A DNA stretch of 64,000 nucleotides from Ferruginibacter sp050611725 (GTDB taxonomy: Bacteria > Bacteroidota > Bacteroidia > Chitinophagales > Chitinophagaceae), in contig NZ_JBODJB010000001.1 of the NCBI RefSeq assembly GCF_050611725.1, forward strand, positions 1 through 64,000, in the 5' to 3' direction. Made by a program: the position numbers and the translations under genes. Below are positions 10,146 to 18,809 of the stretch, piece after piece. Every line of letters starts with the position of its first letter. Position 1 is the first letter of the stretch. The notes beneath the pieces are model-generated. The model had not been told where the DNA came from. It was given only the letters and a program-made list of their open reading frames with translations, and searched no databases.

Positions 10146-12170
10146 ATGGTTATGGGAGAAAAAATGTTTACTGCACAGGGCTTTTTGTGGCATTTAAAAA
10201 ACAATAAGTGGCTGCAAATTTCATTGCTAATTATATTGCCTATACTTGTTTACATACAGTGTGTCAAATTTGATTATACCAATTTTGATGACAATGGTAT
10301 CATTCAACAAAAATTTGATATTGTTGGCGACATAAAAAAAATCGATACAGCTTATAAGGTGGATGCCTTCTTTAATAAAAACGGGGACTTTTACCGACCC
10401 GTGCAAAACATCACATTTATGCTAGATGCTCAGGTAAGCAGAGATAAACTGTGGATGTTTCATATCAGCAATTTGGTGATACATATCTTAACCGGTATTG
10501 CATTGTATTTTTTTCTGCTATTGTTGCAGCCAAGCAGACTAGTTGCATTTTCTTTAGCATTGCTTTTTTCTATACATCCTCTTTTTGCTTCAGGCGTTGG
10601 CTGGGTACCTTCACGAGGTGATATATTGATCGGACTACTTGGAGTACTTTTGTTCATTACATTTCATCATCAGATCGTTAAAAAAAGTGTAGTATACTTC
10701 TTTTTACACTCCTTAACTTTTTTGATCATTTTATTTACGAAAGAAACAACCATCCTTTTTCCATTACTATTGATCTTTTATTATTTCCTAGTGATCAATC
10801 CTTTACCGAATCATAAAAAAATAATGTATCATTCCTTGCGCTTACTCCCCTATCTTGTTGTATGGGCCGCTGCTACGATTTTCTTTTTTATGATGCGGAG
10901 TAATGTAGTGGCCAATACCGGAGCTACGGCAGATGTACTCGGCATTATTCCCTTCTTTAAAAACAATACAGTAGTGCCAACAATCATTGGCAAGTTTTTC
11001 TTCCCGAATAACCTTTCTACTTTTCCGTTATACAATAATTTCGATACGATTATTGGAAGTGTTTTTCTAATTGCCATAGTTTTTATTACCATTTATTTTT
11101 CAGCAAAAAAACAATGGGCAGTGTTGCTAGGCTTATTGTGGTTCTTATTCTTTGCAGTACCACCAACTATTTACAGACTTCAAAACGCCGACACTTTTTT
11201 TAACTACCTCGAACATCGTACTTATTTACCGATGATCGGCATTGTGATCATACTAAGTTTTTTTCTGAATGAGGCATTGAAATTTTCAGGTGCAAAAAAA
11301 ATATTTGCGGCCGTTTATATCCCTGTACTGATCGTATTCGGTATTTTAGCTGTAAGACATGCAGGAGATTATAAAAATTCTTTCACAGTTAGAGACAGAG
11401 CTGCAAAACTCGATAATCCTTCGGGCTTATCGGGCAGAGCCGGCGAGTATTTGAAAAAGGGAGATACTTTAAATGCACTAATTGATATTAACAAAGCAAT
11501 TGCACTTAATAACAAAGATGCTACGATGTATTTTGAGAGAGGAAAGATCATGTCGAAAACTCAAAAGCATGAAGAAGCTGAACAGAACTTTACACTTGCA
11601 TTAGAACTACAACCGAATTTTGCTGATGCGTTACTGGCTCGTTCTGTTGAAAAAAGATTTTTAAAAAAATACGAAGGTGCTTTTAGAGACGTTTTCAGAG
11701 CAGCAACACTTGACTCAACAAATCCAAAAGTGTACAACACTTTTGGTAATTTATTTATAGAAGTAAAAAACTATGCGGAAGCAGTTAACAGCTTTTCGAA
11801 GTCGATAAAATTACAGCCAAAGTTTGCCGATGTTTATAATAACAGAGCTTATGCATCTATTTTACTAAATGATTTTAAAAGTGCTATTACCGATTGCCAT
11901 ACAGCGCTTGCATTGATGGAAAAAAAACCTTCTCCAATTGTTTATAATAACCTGGGGCATGCATATAGAGAATTGAATATATATGATTCGGCTTTTTATT
12001 ATTTCGATAAAGCTATTTACCTCAACAAGAAATTTTCGCAAGCATATTTCGAAAGAGGCATAGCAAAACAAAAAGTAAATGATCTTAAAGGTGCATGTAA
12101 TGACTGGTATGAATCGTACTCTTTAGGCTATTCGGATACATTGAAATTGAGTGAAAAATATTGTCGTTAA
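10146..12170 (+). CDS. TMTC-like GT-C membrane protein with C-terminal TPR repeats (paralogue 2)
   Basis: This 674-residue tandem paralogue of the preceding gene matches it along its full length. It keeps the acidic pair FDDN (D48/D49), DFYRPV (81-86), HPLFASGVGWVPSRGDIL, FTKETT, EHRTYLPMIG and the C-terminal GACNDWYES...KYCR. The N-terminal ~400 residues are polytopic membrane sequence and the rest is TPR-like. Both copies keep the putative catalytic acidic pair, so neither looks like a decayed duplicate; different acceptor or donor specificity is possible but unproven. Starts are ATG codons at 10146 (MVMGEK) or 10152. The gene lies 20 bp after paralogue 1 and 27 bp before the GT2 gene, so the three probably form one transcript. 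Confidence 0.8.
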   Translation: MVMGEKMFTAQGFLWHLKNNKWLQISLLIILPILVYIQCVKFDYTNFDDNGIIQQKFDIVGDIKKIDTAYKVDAFFNKNGDFYRPVQNITFMLDAQVSRDKLWMFHISNLVIHILTGIALYFFLLLLQPSRLVAFSLALLFSIHPLFASGVGWVPSRGDILIGLLGVLLFITFHHQIVKKSVVYFFLHSLTFLIILFTKETTILFPLLLIFYYFLVINPLPNHKKIMYHSLRLLPYLVVWAAATIFFFMMRSNVVANTGATADVLGIIPFFKNNTVVPTIIGKFFFPNNLSTFPLYNNFDTIIGSVFLIAIVFITIYFSAKKQWAVLLGLLWFLFFAVPPTIYRLQNADTFFNYLEHRTYLPMIGIVIILSFFLNEALKFSGAKKIFAAVYIPVLIVFGILAVRHAGDYKNSFTVRDRAAKLDNPSGLSGRAGEYLKKGDTLNALIDINKAIALNNKDATMYFERGKIMSKTQKHEEAEQNFTLALELQPNFADALLARSVEKRFLKKYEGAFRDVFRAATLDSTNPKVYNTFGNLFIEVKNYAEAVNSFSKSIKLQPKFADVYNNRAYASILLNDFKSAITDCHTALALMEKKPSPIVYNNLGHAYRELNIYDSAFYYFDKAIYLNKKFSQAYFERGIAKQKVNDLKGACNDWYESYSLGYSDTLKLSEKYCR

Positions 12171-12197
12171 GATAAGCACCCGGCAAATTTGTTTTTT

Positions 12198-12935
12198 ATG
12201 ATAAGAGATAAGAAAATAGTAGTTGTAATGCCTGCATATAATGCAGCAAAAACCCTTGTACAAACTTATAATGAAATTCCTTTCGATATTGTTGATGAAG
12301 TATTGCTTGTAGATGATGCTAGTAAAGACGAAACCTCTACAATAGCAAAACAGTTAAATATCGGATTACATATCCACGAAAAAAATCTCGGTTACGGCGG
12401 CAATCAAAAAACCTGCTATACGGCTGCTTTAAATACCGGTGCAGACATTGTTATCATGTTGCATCCGGATTATCAATATACTCCAAAACTTATTGGCGCC
12501 ATGGCTTATTTGCTTGAGTCGGGAGAATTTGATGTGGTACTCGGCTCAAGGATCCTTGGAGGAAAAGCGTTAAGTGGTGGTATGCCTTATTATAAATATT
12601 TTTTTAATCGTATACTTACTTTATCTCAAAATATTTTAATGAGTGCAAAGCTGTCGGAGTATCACACAGGTTACAGAGCATACAACAGAAAAGTATTAGA
12701 AAAATTAAATTGGCGAAATAATTCCGATGATTTTGTGTTTGATAACCAATTCTTATCACAAGCGATCTTTCACGGTTTCAAAATTGGAGAAATTACCTGT
12801 CCTACCAAATACTTTGAAGACGCATCTTCCATCAATTTTTTAAGAAGTATGAAATACGGATTAGGCTGTTTAAAAAACGGTTTGCTATTCCGTTTACATA
12901 AATGGGGAATTTATAAATCAAAACTTTTTTCTTAG
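12198..12935 (+). CDS. Family 2 glycosyltransferase, Dpm1-like (polyprenyl-phosphate sugar synthase candidate)
   Basis: The 245-residue soluble GT2 enzyme has a GT-A fold start (VVVMPAYNAAKTL), nucleotide-binding VDDASKDET, the HPDYQYTP region in place of the classic DxD, GSR and a C-terminal EDASSINFLRSMKYGL segment. No C-terminal membrane helices are visible, unlike GtrB/ArnC-type relatives, so it resembles Dpm1-type enzymes. Dpm1-like enzymes make lipid-phosphate sugars that feed GT-C transferases; lying directly after two GT-C genes fits such a supply role, but the sugar and acceptor cannot be read from the sequence. ATG 12198 is preferred over an in-frame TTG nine bases upstream. Confidence 0.82.
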   Translation: MIRDKKIVVVMPAYNAAKTLVQTYNEIPFDIVDEVLLVDDASKDETSTIAKQLNIGLHIHEKNLGYGGNQKTCYTAALNTGADIVIMLHPDYQYTPKLIGAMAYLLESGEFDVVLGSRILGGKALSGGMPYYKYFFNRILTLSQNILMSAKLSEYHTGYRAYNRKVLEKLNWRNNSDDFVFDNQFLSQAIFHGFKIGEITCPTKYFEDASSINFLRSMKYGLGCLKNGLLFRLHKWGIYKSKLFS

Positions 12936-13004
12936 TCTCCTTATTGCATTTGTTAAATCATACAATCATCTTGTGCTTTTTTAGATAAAGAATAAATATT
13001 TATC

Positions 13005-13012
13005 TAAATTTG
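13005..13012 (+). promoter_or_regulatory. Bacteroidota -7 promoter box TAAATTTG
   Basis: TAAATTTG matches the TAnnTTTG -7 element of the Bacteroidota primary sigma factor, about 85 bases upstream of the PHP-domain gene. No convincing -33 TTG lies at the expected spacing, so the call rests on the -7 box and position. Confidence 0.45.
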
Positions 13013-13097
13013 CAGCTACTTTCGTTCTTGCTAAAAAATTTGTTGTAAATAAATTTTATAACAGGCATTAGCAAAGCGTATTAAACCTTTCCAACTA

Positions 13098-14789
13098 ATG
13101 AAAAGCTTGTTGCTTGCCCTTGCACTACTATTGTGCTCCAATACCTATTGCCAATATAATTTTTATTACGGCAACCTGCATTCTCATACTGCTTATTCGG
13201 ACGGAAATAAAGACAGTGCTACAACGGGTTATAAAACTCCCGGACAAAGTTATGCGTACACAAAGGGCAGCTATCATATGGACTTTTTAGGCATTGCAGA
13301 ACACAACCACTTTTCAAGTGCTAATAATCCGGGAATGCATCTGGCAGATTATGCAAAAGGCGTTTATCAGGCAGATACAGCAAACAATGAAGGAACTTTT
13401 GTTTGTATGTACGGAATGGAATGGGGTGTAATTGATAATGGCGGGCATCTGGTAACTTACGGTATACCTGGGTTGGTTGGCTGGGAAAGCGGAAGTGGCG
13501 GCTGGGGACCAACAAATAATTACAATATTTTTTGTGCAAAAACTGATTATTCAAAATTCTGGCAGATCGTTAATTCCTATCCAAATGCTTTTTGTACGCT
13601 GGCTCATCCACAGGATTTTGATTATAATAATTTGATAGAAGGCACATTGAATACATCTGCAGATAGTGCTGTGGTAGGCGTAGCCGTTAGAAGTGGTGCC
13701 GCATTTTCTACAACTACAGATTATTCCGATGCTGTACCATCAAGTTATTCATCTGTTTATTATGAAGCATTGGGAAAAGGGTTTCATGTAGGCCCTAATT
13801 GCGATCAGGACAACCACTACACCAACTTTGGAAGAACCAACAAAATGAGAACAGTTGTGTTGGCAAAGAGTTTGAAAAGAGATAGTATCATGGCGGCTTA
13901 CAGAGCAATGCGCTTCTATGCATCTGACGACTGGAATGTACAAGTGAATTTTACGGTCAATGGATTTTTTATGGGTTCCGATACAACAGCCGCATCTAAT
14001 TCAGCAATACAGGTTTCTGTTGTAGATCCGGATGCAGGCGATAATGTTAGCAGAATTGATATTTATTATGGTGTACCCGGCAGCGGATTGAACCCAACAA
14101 GCTTAAGATCTATTACCAACAACAGTGTTTTAAACTATACACATACTACAACACTCGGTAATAAATTTTATTATTTTGTACGAGTGATACAGGCAGATGG
14201 TGATATTATCTGGACCGCTCCAATTTGGATCTACAGAAATTTAAATACTACACCGATACATTTGATTGATTTCGATGGTATTCAAAAAGACGAGCAGATC
14301 AATCTTTCATGGACTACAGCGCTTGATTACAGTGTAGATTATTTTGAAGTAGAGCGTAGTGTAGACGGCACCAATTTTTCTTTTGTAAGTGAATTGACGG
14401 CGAATAATACAAACTATAGTTTTACGGATGTACAACCCGTTAATGGTTTGAATTTTTACAGGTTAAAACAGATCAATGGTGATGGAAGTTTTGTGTACTC
14501 ATCTACCATTGCAATTAATTTTAACAACCCTGTTGTAAAAATCATTCAGATCAATCCTAATCCTGTAGTTGATCAATTAACCATCATTTGTACTGCAAAG
14601 AATAAAGAGCAAATTACCTGTAAGATCTATTCATCCGAAGGAAGAGAAGTAAAAAACATTGCCGTCAATTTTAAGCCGGGAGAAAATAAGATCACTACCG
14701 ATGTTTCAAAATTAGCATCAGGCAATTATTTTGTTGTGATCAGTAAACCTGATGTACGTATCACTGAAAGTAAATTCGTGAAATTATAA
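13098..14789 (+). CDS. Secreted PHP-domain metallophosphoesterase with T9SS sorting domain
   Basis: The 563-residue protein starts with a signal peptide (LLLALALLLCSNTYCQ). A PHP/CehA-McbA-like domain follows: metal-binding GNLHSHTAYSDG near residue 26, GIAEHNHF, and LAHPQDFDY. The middle is beta-sandwich-like, and the C-terminus (from about residue 480) is a type A type IX secretion sorting domain with NPNPVVDQL, a KIYSSEGREV strand and a GNYFVVI strand. It is therefore expected to cross the outer membrane by T9SS and stay on the surface or be released. PHP enzymes hydrolyse phosphoester bonds using metal ions; the substrate is unknown. The convergent PafA-type phosphatase suggests a shared phosphate-scavenging theme, but that is inference from proximity. 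Confidence 0.85.
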   Translation: MKSLLLALALLLCSNTYCQYNFYYGNLHSHTAYSDGNKDSATTGYKTPGQSYAYTKGSYHMDFLGIAEHNHFSSANNPGMHLADYAKGVYQADTANNEGTFVCMYGMEWGVIDNGGHLVTYGIPGLVGWESGSGGWGPTNNYNIFCAKTDYSKFWQIVNSYPNAFCTLAHPQDFDYNNLIEGTLNTSADSAVVGVAVRSGAAFSTTTDYSDAVPSSYSSVYYEALGKGFHVGPNCDQDNHYTNFGRTNKMRTVVLAKSLKRDSIMAAYRAMRFYASDDWNVQVNFTVNGFFMGSDTTAASNSAIQVSVVDPDAGDNVSRIDIYYGVPGSGLNPTSLRSITNNSVLNYTHTTTLGNKFYYFVRVIQADGDIIWTAPIWIYRNLNTTPIHLIDFDGIQKDEQINLSWTTALDYSVDYFEVERSVDGTNFSFVSELTANNTNYSFTDVQPVNGLNFYRLKQINGDGSFVYSSTIAINFNNPVVKIIQINPNPVVDQLTIICTAKNKEQITCKIYSSEGREVKNIAVNFKPGENKITTDVSKLASGNYFVVISKPDVRITESKFVKL

Positions 14790-14810
14790 ACAAGAGCTAC
14801 AAGCCACAGA

Positions 14811-14898
14811 AAAAGCTACAAGCTACAAGCCACAAGGGACAAGTATACCGTTCGTAATTCTTTTGCTTCTCCCTTGTAGCTCATCCCTTGTAGCTTTT
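14811..14898. repeat. Palindromic intergenic repeat, copy 1
   Basis: Inverted-repeat element between convergent genes. The left arm begins AAAAGCTACAAGCTACAAGC and the right arm ends CCCTTGTAGCTTTT. A partial extra left unit (GAGCTACAAGCCACA) precedes it. It shares its core words, including AAGGGACAAGTAT and TTTTGCTT, with elements at 28511-28582 and 41749-41832. It may also act as a terminator for both flanking genes. Confidence 0.75.
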
Positions 14899-16522
14899 AT
14901 TTCACCGCCTCCGTAATCACCTTCCCCACACACCCACTCGGCATTTGTATCTTTAGCATTGCAGCTACTGTTGCAGCAATATCTGTCATGTATGTTTCCC
15001 TGTTAGTCTTACCCGGTTTTACACCCCAACCAAAAAACAATAAGGGAATATGTGCATCGTACGGGTTCCACAAACCATGTGTGGTACCTTTACCCCACCC
15101 GTCAAAATAGCCCGAACGAAGTGTAAACTGAATATCGCCGCTGCGTTTAGGATTGTACCCATTTGTCATCATCGATTTTTGAGGCTCAGCAATGGTAGTC
15201 TCAGACAATTCATCTAATTCAAATGCTTCAACGATATACACTTTTTGTTTAAGCGATTTAATAACAGCTTTTTTAATTGCATCTATATCTTTTCCTTGCT
15301 TTTCAATTTCCGTAGTATTTAAATAAACCTGATAGTTCTGTAAATTGACAACACCATTCTTTACCCCAAAATTTCTTTCTATCATATCATTCATTTCTTT
15401 TTGCAGATCCTTATCTTCAAACATTCCTCCGGGTATTTGATGTTGTGCCAAAAAGCCCGGTGCATGTGCCGCACCATGATCTGCTGTTAAGAACAACATA
15501 TAATTACCCTTGCCGATCTTTGTATCTAAATACAAAAGGAAATTTTCAATGTCTTTATCCAAACGTAAAAAAGCATCTTCTGCCTCAATTGAATTAGGGC
15601 CGAATGCATGCCCTATATAATCCGTTGAAGAAATACTCACCGCCAGAAAATCTGTTCCGGCATGAGACCCCATGTCTTCATTTTGAATGGTTGCTTTCGC
15701 AAAATCAAATGTATAAGTTGTACCGAATGGCGTTCGTTTAAAAGCCTGGTATTTTGTATCGGTTAATGAAGAAAGTTTATGTGGGAAAGTAGATGCCTTC
15801 AATCCTTCAATTTTATCCTCATAAGGTTCGTCATCATCAGTGCTCTGATCATATTTCTCTATCGGCAATAAAGTATTCCAGTCTTTACTCATGTATTTTG
15901 CAGCCAGATCTTTATTATTAAATGTATCAACCCATGTAGGCAATTGCTTCATATAATAACTACTAGTGATCCATTTGCCCACTTTATCATCATACCAGTA
16001 AGCTGCATTGGCACTATGACCTGCAGGTAAAATAGCTCCTCTGTCTTTCAAAGCAATACCAATAACTTTTGTTTTAAAATTATTACTCAATCTTAATTCA
16101 TCCGTAATAGTGGTGGTCCACATATTATCCGGACTCATTTTCCCTGCATTGGTATTGCTACCAACGGTTGATACAGTTGAATCATCTGTACAATAAACAT
16201 TTTTGCCTAAAGTTCTGTCATACCAGTTGTTTCCAACTATACCATGCACAGCAGGTACACTTCCCGTATATACCGAAGTATGCCCCGGTGCTGTATAGGT
16301 TGGCGTATAAGGTATGAGTGTATTCTCGGCACTAAAACCCTCTTTTAGTAGTCGCTTAAATCCATTGGCACTGTACAAATTATTATAGCGATATAAATAA
16401 TCCCAACGCATTTGATCAATTACCAGACCTACTACCAACTTTGGTTTGGAAGATTGTGCCGTAACTGAATAAGAAATAAGTAATAAGAAACATGTAATAA
16501 GAAAGTATGAACGACGCATCAT
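14897..16522 (-). CDS. pafA: PafA-type alkaline phosphatase (phosphate-irrepressible phosphatase family)
   Basis: The 541-residue secreted enzyme has a signal peptide (1-22, ending VTAQ). Alkaline phosphatase superfamily residues align well with the Elizabethkingia PafA set: metal ligand D36 (VIDQMRWD), nucleophile T77 in TYTAPGHTS, N98, K159/R161 in LKDRG, D and H in STDYIGHAFG, DH in TADHGAAHAPGF, and H in GTTHGLWNP. K/R at the KDR motif marks the PafA phosphomonoesterase branch rather than NPP diesterases. It should release phosphate from organic monoesters in the periplasm. Its 3' end abuts the palindromic repeat shared with the convergent PHP gene. Confidence 0.88.
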   Translation of the reverse strand: MMRRSYFLITCFLLLISYSVTAQSSKPKLVVGLVIDQMRWDYLYRYNNLYSANGFKRLLKEGFSAENTLIPYTPTYTAPGHTSVYTGSVPAVHGIVGNNWYDRTLGKNVYCTDDSTVSTVGSNTNAGKMSPDNMWTTTITDELRLSNNFKTKVIGIALKDRGAILPAGHSANAAYWYDDKVGKWITSSYYMKQLPTWVDTFNNKDLAAKYMSKDWNTLLPIEKYDQSTDDDEPYEDKIEGLKASTFPHKLSSLTDTKYQAFKRTPFGTTYTFDFAKATIQNEDMGSHAGTDFLAVSISSTDYIGHAFGPNSIEAEDAFLRLDKDIENFLLYLDTKIGKGNYMLFLTADHGAAHAPGFLAQHQIPGGMFEDKDLQKEMNDMIERNFGVKNGVVNLQNYQVYLNTTEIEKQGKDIDAIKKAVIKSLKQKVYIVEAFELDELSETTIAEPQKSMMTNGYNPKRSGDIQFTLRSGYFDGWGKGTTHGLWNPYDAHIPLLFFGWGVKPGKTNRETYMTDIAATVAAMLKIQMPSGCVGKVITEAVK

Positions 16523-16610
16523 TTATTTTATTTAAGTAGTTAAAATTAAGACAGTTGTCTGACATAAAAAGGCTGTTAACCTCATGTTATGGATTTTGGG
16601 CTCAAAACCT

Positions 16611-16618
16611 TAATTTTG
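16611..16618 (+). promoter_or_regulatory. Bacteroidota -7 promoter box TAATTTTG
   Basis: TAATTTTG fits the TAnnTTTG consensus, 30 bases before the serine palmitoyltransferase ATG, giving a short leader. No well-spaced -33 element is clear. Confidence 0.5.
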
Positions 16619-16648
16619 CACATCGTAAATCAAAAATCGTAATTCTAC

Positions 16649-17908
16649 ATGGCAGATGTTTTTGAAAAACTGGTAAAAGATGGCGGCCCTATCGGTCAGC
16701 ACATGGACAGAGCACACGGCTATTTTGCTTTCCCGAAATTAGAAGGCGAATTAAAGCCAAGAATGAAATTTCGTGGTAAAGAAATGATCGTTTGGAGTTT
16801 GAACAATTATTTAGGTTTAGTAAATCATCCTGAAGTAAGAAAAGCAGATACAGAAGCTGCACAAAAATACGGTATGGGTAACCCAATGGGTGCAAGGATG
16901 ATGAGTGGTAATACCGACAAACACGAAGCCCTAGAAAATATCATCAGCGAATTTGTAAGTAGAGAAGATACCATGTTGTTGAACTTCGGTTATCAAGGTA
17001 TCATGAGTTGTATCGATGCATTGGTGAACAGAAGAGATGTGATCGTTTATGATGCGGAAGCTCATGCCTGTATCGTAGATGGTATCCGTTTACACATGGG
17101 TTATACCTATGCATTCAAACACAACGATATTGAAGATTTTGAAAAGCAAATGCAACGTGCCGAAAAGATGGCAGAAAAACAAGGTGGTGGTATTTTAGTG
17201 ATCACCGAAGGAGTTTTTGGAATGGATGGCGAACAAGGTATCTTAAAAGAAATTGTTGCACTTAAAAAGAAATTTGATTTCAGAATATTAATTGATGATG
17301 CTCACGGTTTCGGATACATGGGACCAACAGGTGCCGGTGCCGATGAAGCACAAGGTTGCCAGGCCGGTATCGATCTATACTTCAGCACATTTGTAAAAAG
17401 CATGGGCAGCATTGGTGCTTTCATCAGCGGACCAAAAGCTGTTATCAAATATTTGCGTTACAACACCCGTAGCCAGATCTTCGCAAAAAGCTTACCGTTA
17501 ATTATTGTTGATGGCATGCTAAAGCGTATGGAAATGGTTAAGACAATGCCTGAGTTGAGAGAAAAATTATGGGCTAATGTTGAACGTTTACAAAATGGTT
17601 TAAAAGAAAGAGGTTTTGATATCGGACATACCAACTCTCCTGTTACACCGATCTATATGAAAGGCGATGTACCTGAAGCTACTTCAATGGTGATGGACCT
17701 TAGAGAGAACTACCATATTTTCTGTTCAATTGTTGTGTATCCGGTAATACCAAAGGGAGATATCATTTATCGCCTGATTCCTACTGCTGCACATAGCTTC
17801 GATGATATTGATGAAACATTGAAAGCTTTTGAAGAAACAAAGAAAAAATTAGATGCAGGTGCTTATAAAGCCGTTGATATTCCTGATATGGCGGAGAAAG
17901 CAGTATAA
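16649..17908 (+). CDS. Serine palmitoyltransferase / alpha-oxoamine synthase (PLP enzyme)
   Basis: The 419-residue cytosolic fold-type I PLP enzyme shows NNYLGLVNHPEV, the GNPMGARMMSGNT substrate region, DAEAHACIVDG, the PLP-contacting IDDAHGFGYMGPTG and the Schiff-base lysine in STFVKSMGSIGAF. Alpha-oxoamine synthases condense an acyl-CoA with an amino acid. In Bacteroidota this subfamily is the serine palmitoyltransferase that makes 3-ketosphinganine for sphingolipids; KBL (glycine C-acetyltransferase) is the main alternative. The long C-terminal tail (after ETKKKLDAGAY) and the N-terminal GQHMDRAHGYFAFP favour the sphingolipid branch. It is a single-gene unit with a clear terminator. Confidence 0.82.
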   Translation: MADVFEKLVKDGGPIGQHMDRAHGYFAFPKLEGELKPRMKFRGKEMIVWSLNNYLGLVNHPEVRKADTEAAQKYGMGNPMGARMMSGNTDKHEALENIISEFVSREDTMLLNFGYQGIMSCIDALVNRRDVIVYDAEAHACIVDGIRLHMGYTYAFKHNDIEDFEKQMQRAEKMAEKQGGGILVITEGVFGMDGEQGILKEIVALKKKFDFRILIDDAHGFGYMGPTGAGADEAQGCQAGIDLYFSTFVKSMGSIGAFISGPKAVIKYLRYNTRSQIFAKSLPLIIVDGMLKRMEMVKTMPELREKLWANVERLQNGLKERGFDIGHTNSPVTPIYMKGDVPEATSMVMDLRENYHIFCSIVVYPVIPKGDIIYRLIPTAAHSFDDIDETLKAFEETKKKLDAGAYKAVDIPDMAEKAV

Positions 17909-17931
17909 GATTTTATAAATATTTTTATTCG

Positions 17932-17961
17932 ATCCCACTTTTAACCAGGTGGGATTTTTTT
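17932..17961 (+). terminator. Rho-independent terminator after serine palmitoyltransferase
   Basis: Stem ATCCCAC (17932-17938) / GTGGGAT (17949-17955) followed by a run of T residues, 24 bases after the stop codon. Confidence 0.8.
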
Positions 17962-18066
17962 ATTACTAACATTTTTGCTTTGGTCATCATCGTGGTGTTC
18001 ATCCTGAGGAACGAAGAATTACACTCTTGTACGGTATACTATTGTTGGGCTTTTATGTAAGCGAAT

Positions 18067-18090
18067 GTTGTTGGTCAGGCGACCAACAAC
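18067..18090. repeat. Perfect 10-bp inverted repeat
   Basis: GTTGTTGGTC / GACCAACAAC with a 4-base loop, lacking a T-tract on either strand. A related, imperfect version (CTGTTG...GACCAACAG) occurs at 18661-18683, so the two flank the small gene at 18138-18560. Confidence 0.55.
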
Positions 18091-18137
18091 GTAAAAATTA
18101 TTTATAAATGAGAAATCTATGTAAAACGGACTAAAGC

Positions 18138-18560
18138 TTATTTGACAGTTTTCTTCTTAGTAAAATAAATCTTACCATACCCGTATGATCTACCTAACAA
18201 ACATTCCCAATTACCTTCTAAAGTATAACCGCTCTTATTGCTCTTAAGCTTGAGAAACATTTTTTGAAGACAAACAGCATTGACCTTTTTAGGCTTCAAT
18301 ATTTCTTTTTCTTGAAGAAAAACAGAATCACCCGAAAAGGTGTAAGCCATACTACAAACCACTATTGTATCAATGCCTTTTGAATAACTGTAAATATTAT
18401 AAGAACTATCTTTATCCTGTTGGAAATATAATTTAATTGGAAATTCTTTATCTAAATTTTGATCATCTGTAAAGCTACCTTTCCATTCCCCTGAAAGTGA
18501 CTGTGACCAACTGTGCAAAAATGAAAAAATAAATAAAATTGAAAGGAAGAAAAATCTCAT
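18138..18560 (-). CDS. Small secreted protein of unknown function
   Basis: The 140-residue protein has a signal peptide (MRFFFLSILFIFSFLHSWSQ). The mature part begins SLSGEWKGSFTDDQN, a start often seen in lipocalin-like or beta-barrel 'WxG' small domains of Bacteroidota, with alternating polar/hydrophobic strands throughout. It ends in a Lys-rich tail. I do not recognise a named family. It stands alone, flanked by related inverted repeats. Confidence 0.7.
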   Translation of the reverse strand: MRFFFLSILFIFSFLHSWSQSLSGEWKGSFTDDQNLDKEFPIKLYFQQDKDSSYNIYSYSKGIDTIVVCSMAYTFSGDSVFLQEKEILKPKKVNAVCLQKMFLKLKSNKSGYTLEGNWECLLGRSYGYGKIYFTKKKTVK

Positions 18561-18749
18561 ACTTAATTTTAAGTATAGATGTTAAATTCAAATGAATGGT
18601 TGCATATGACATAATTTATCGTTGTTGTTTTCGCCAAACTTCAACCTATTCAGCACGCCGCTGTTGTGTCTCCCGACCAACAGCCGAAGTCTTAACCAGC
18701 ATACTCATTTTATTTCAGCAACCACATTAAACATAAGGTTATGTTTTTT

Positions 18750-18809
18750 GCCGGTAAGTCGGGAAAACGAAAATTAAATAAATACTTATCGTCTTCCCGA
18801 CTTACCGGC
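18750..18809. repeat. 16-bp perfect inverted repeat at the 3' end of the DUF3570 gene
   Basis: Left arm 18750-18765 and right arm 18794-18809 are perfect complements (GCCGGTAAGTCGGGAA), separated by 28 bases. The right arm touches the stop codon. No T-tract follows on the minus strand, so it may stabilise the mRNA 3' end or be a repeat element rather than a classical terminator. Confidence 0.65.

Noticed and set aside
17998..18016. CATCCTGAGGAACGAAG word typical of a dispersed Bacteroidota repeat
   Set aside because: Only one copy is seen in the window and no inverted partner, so it cannot be supported as a repeat here.
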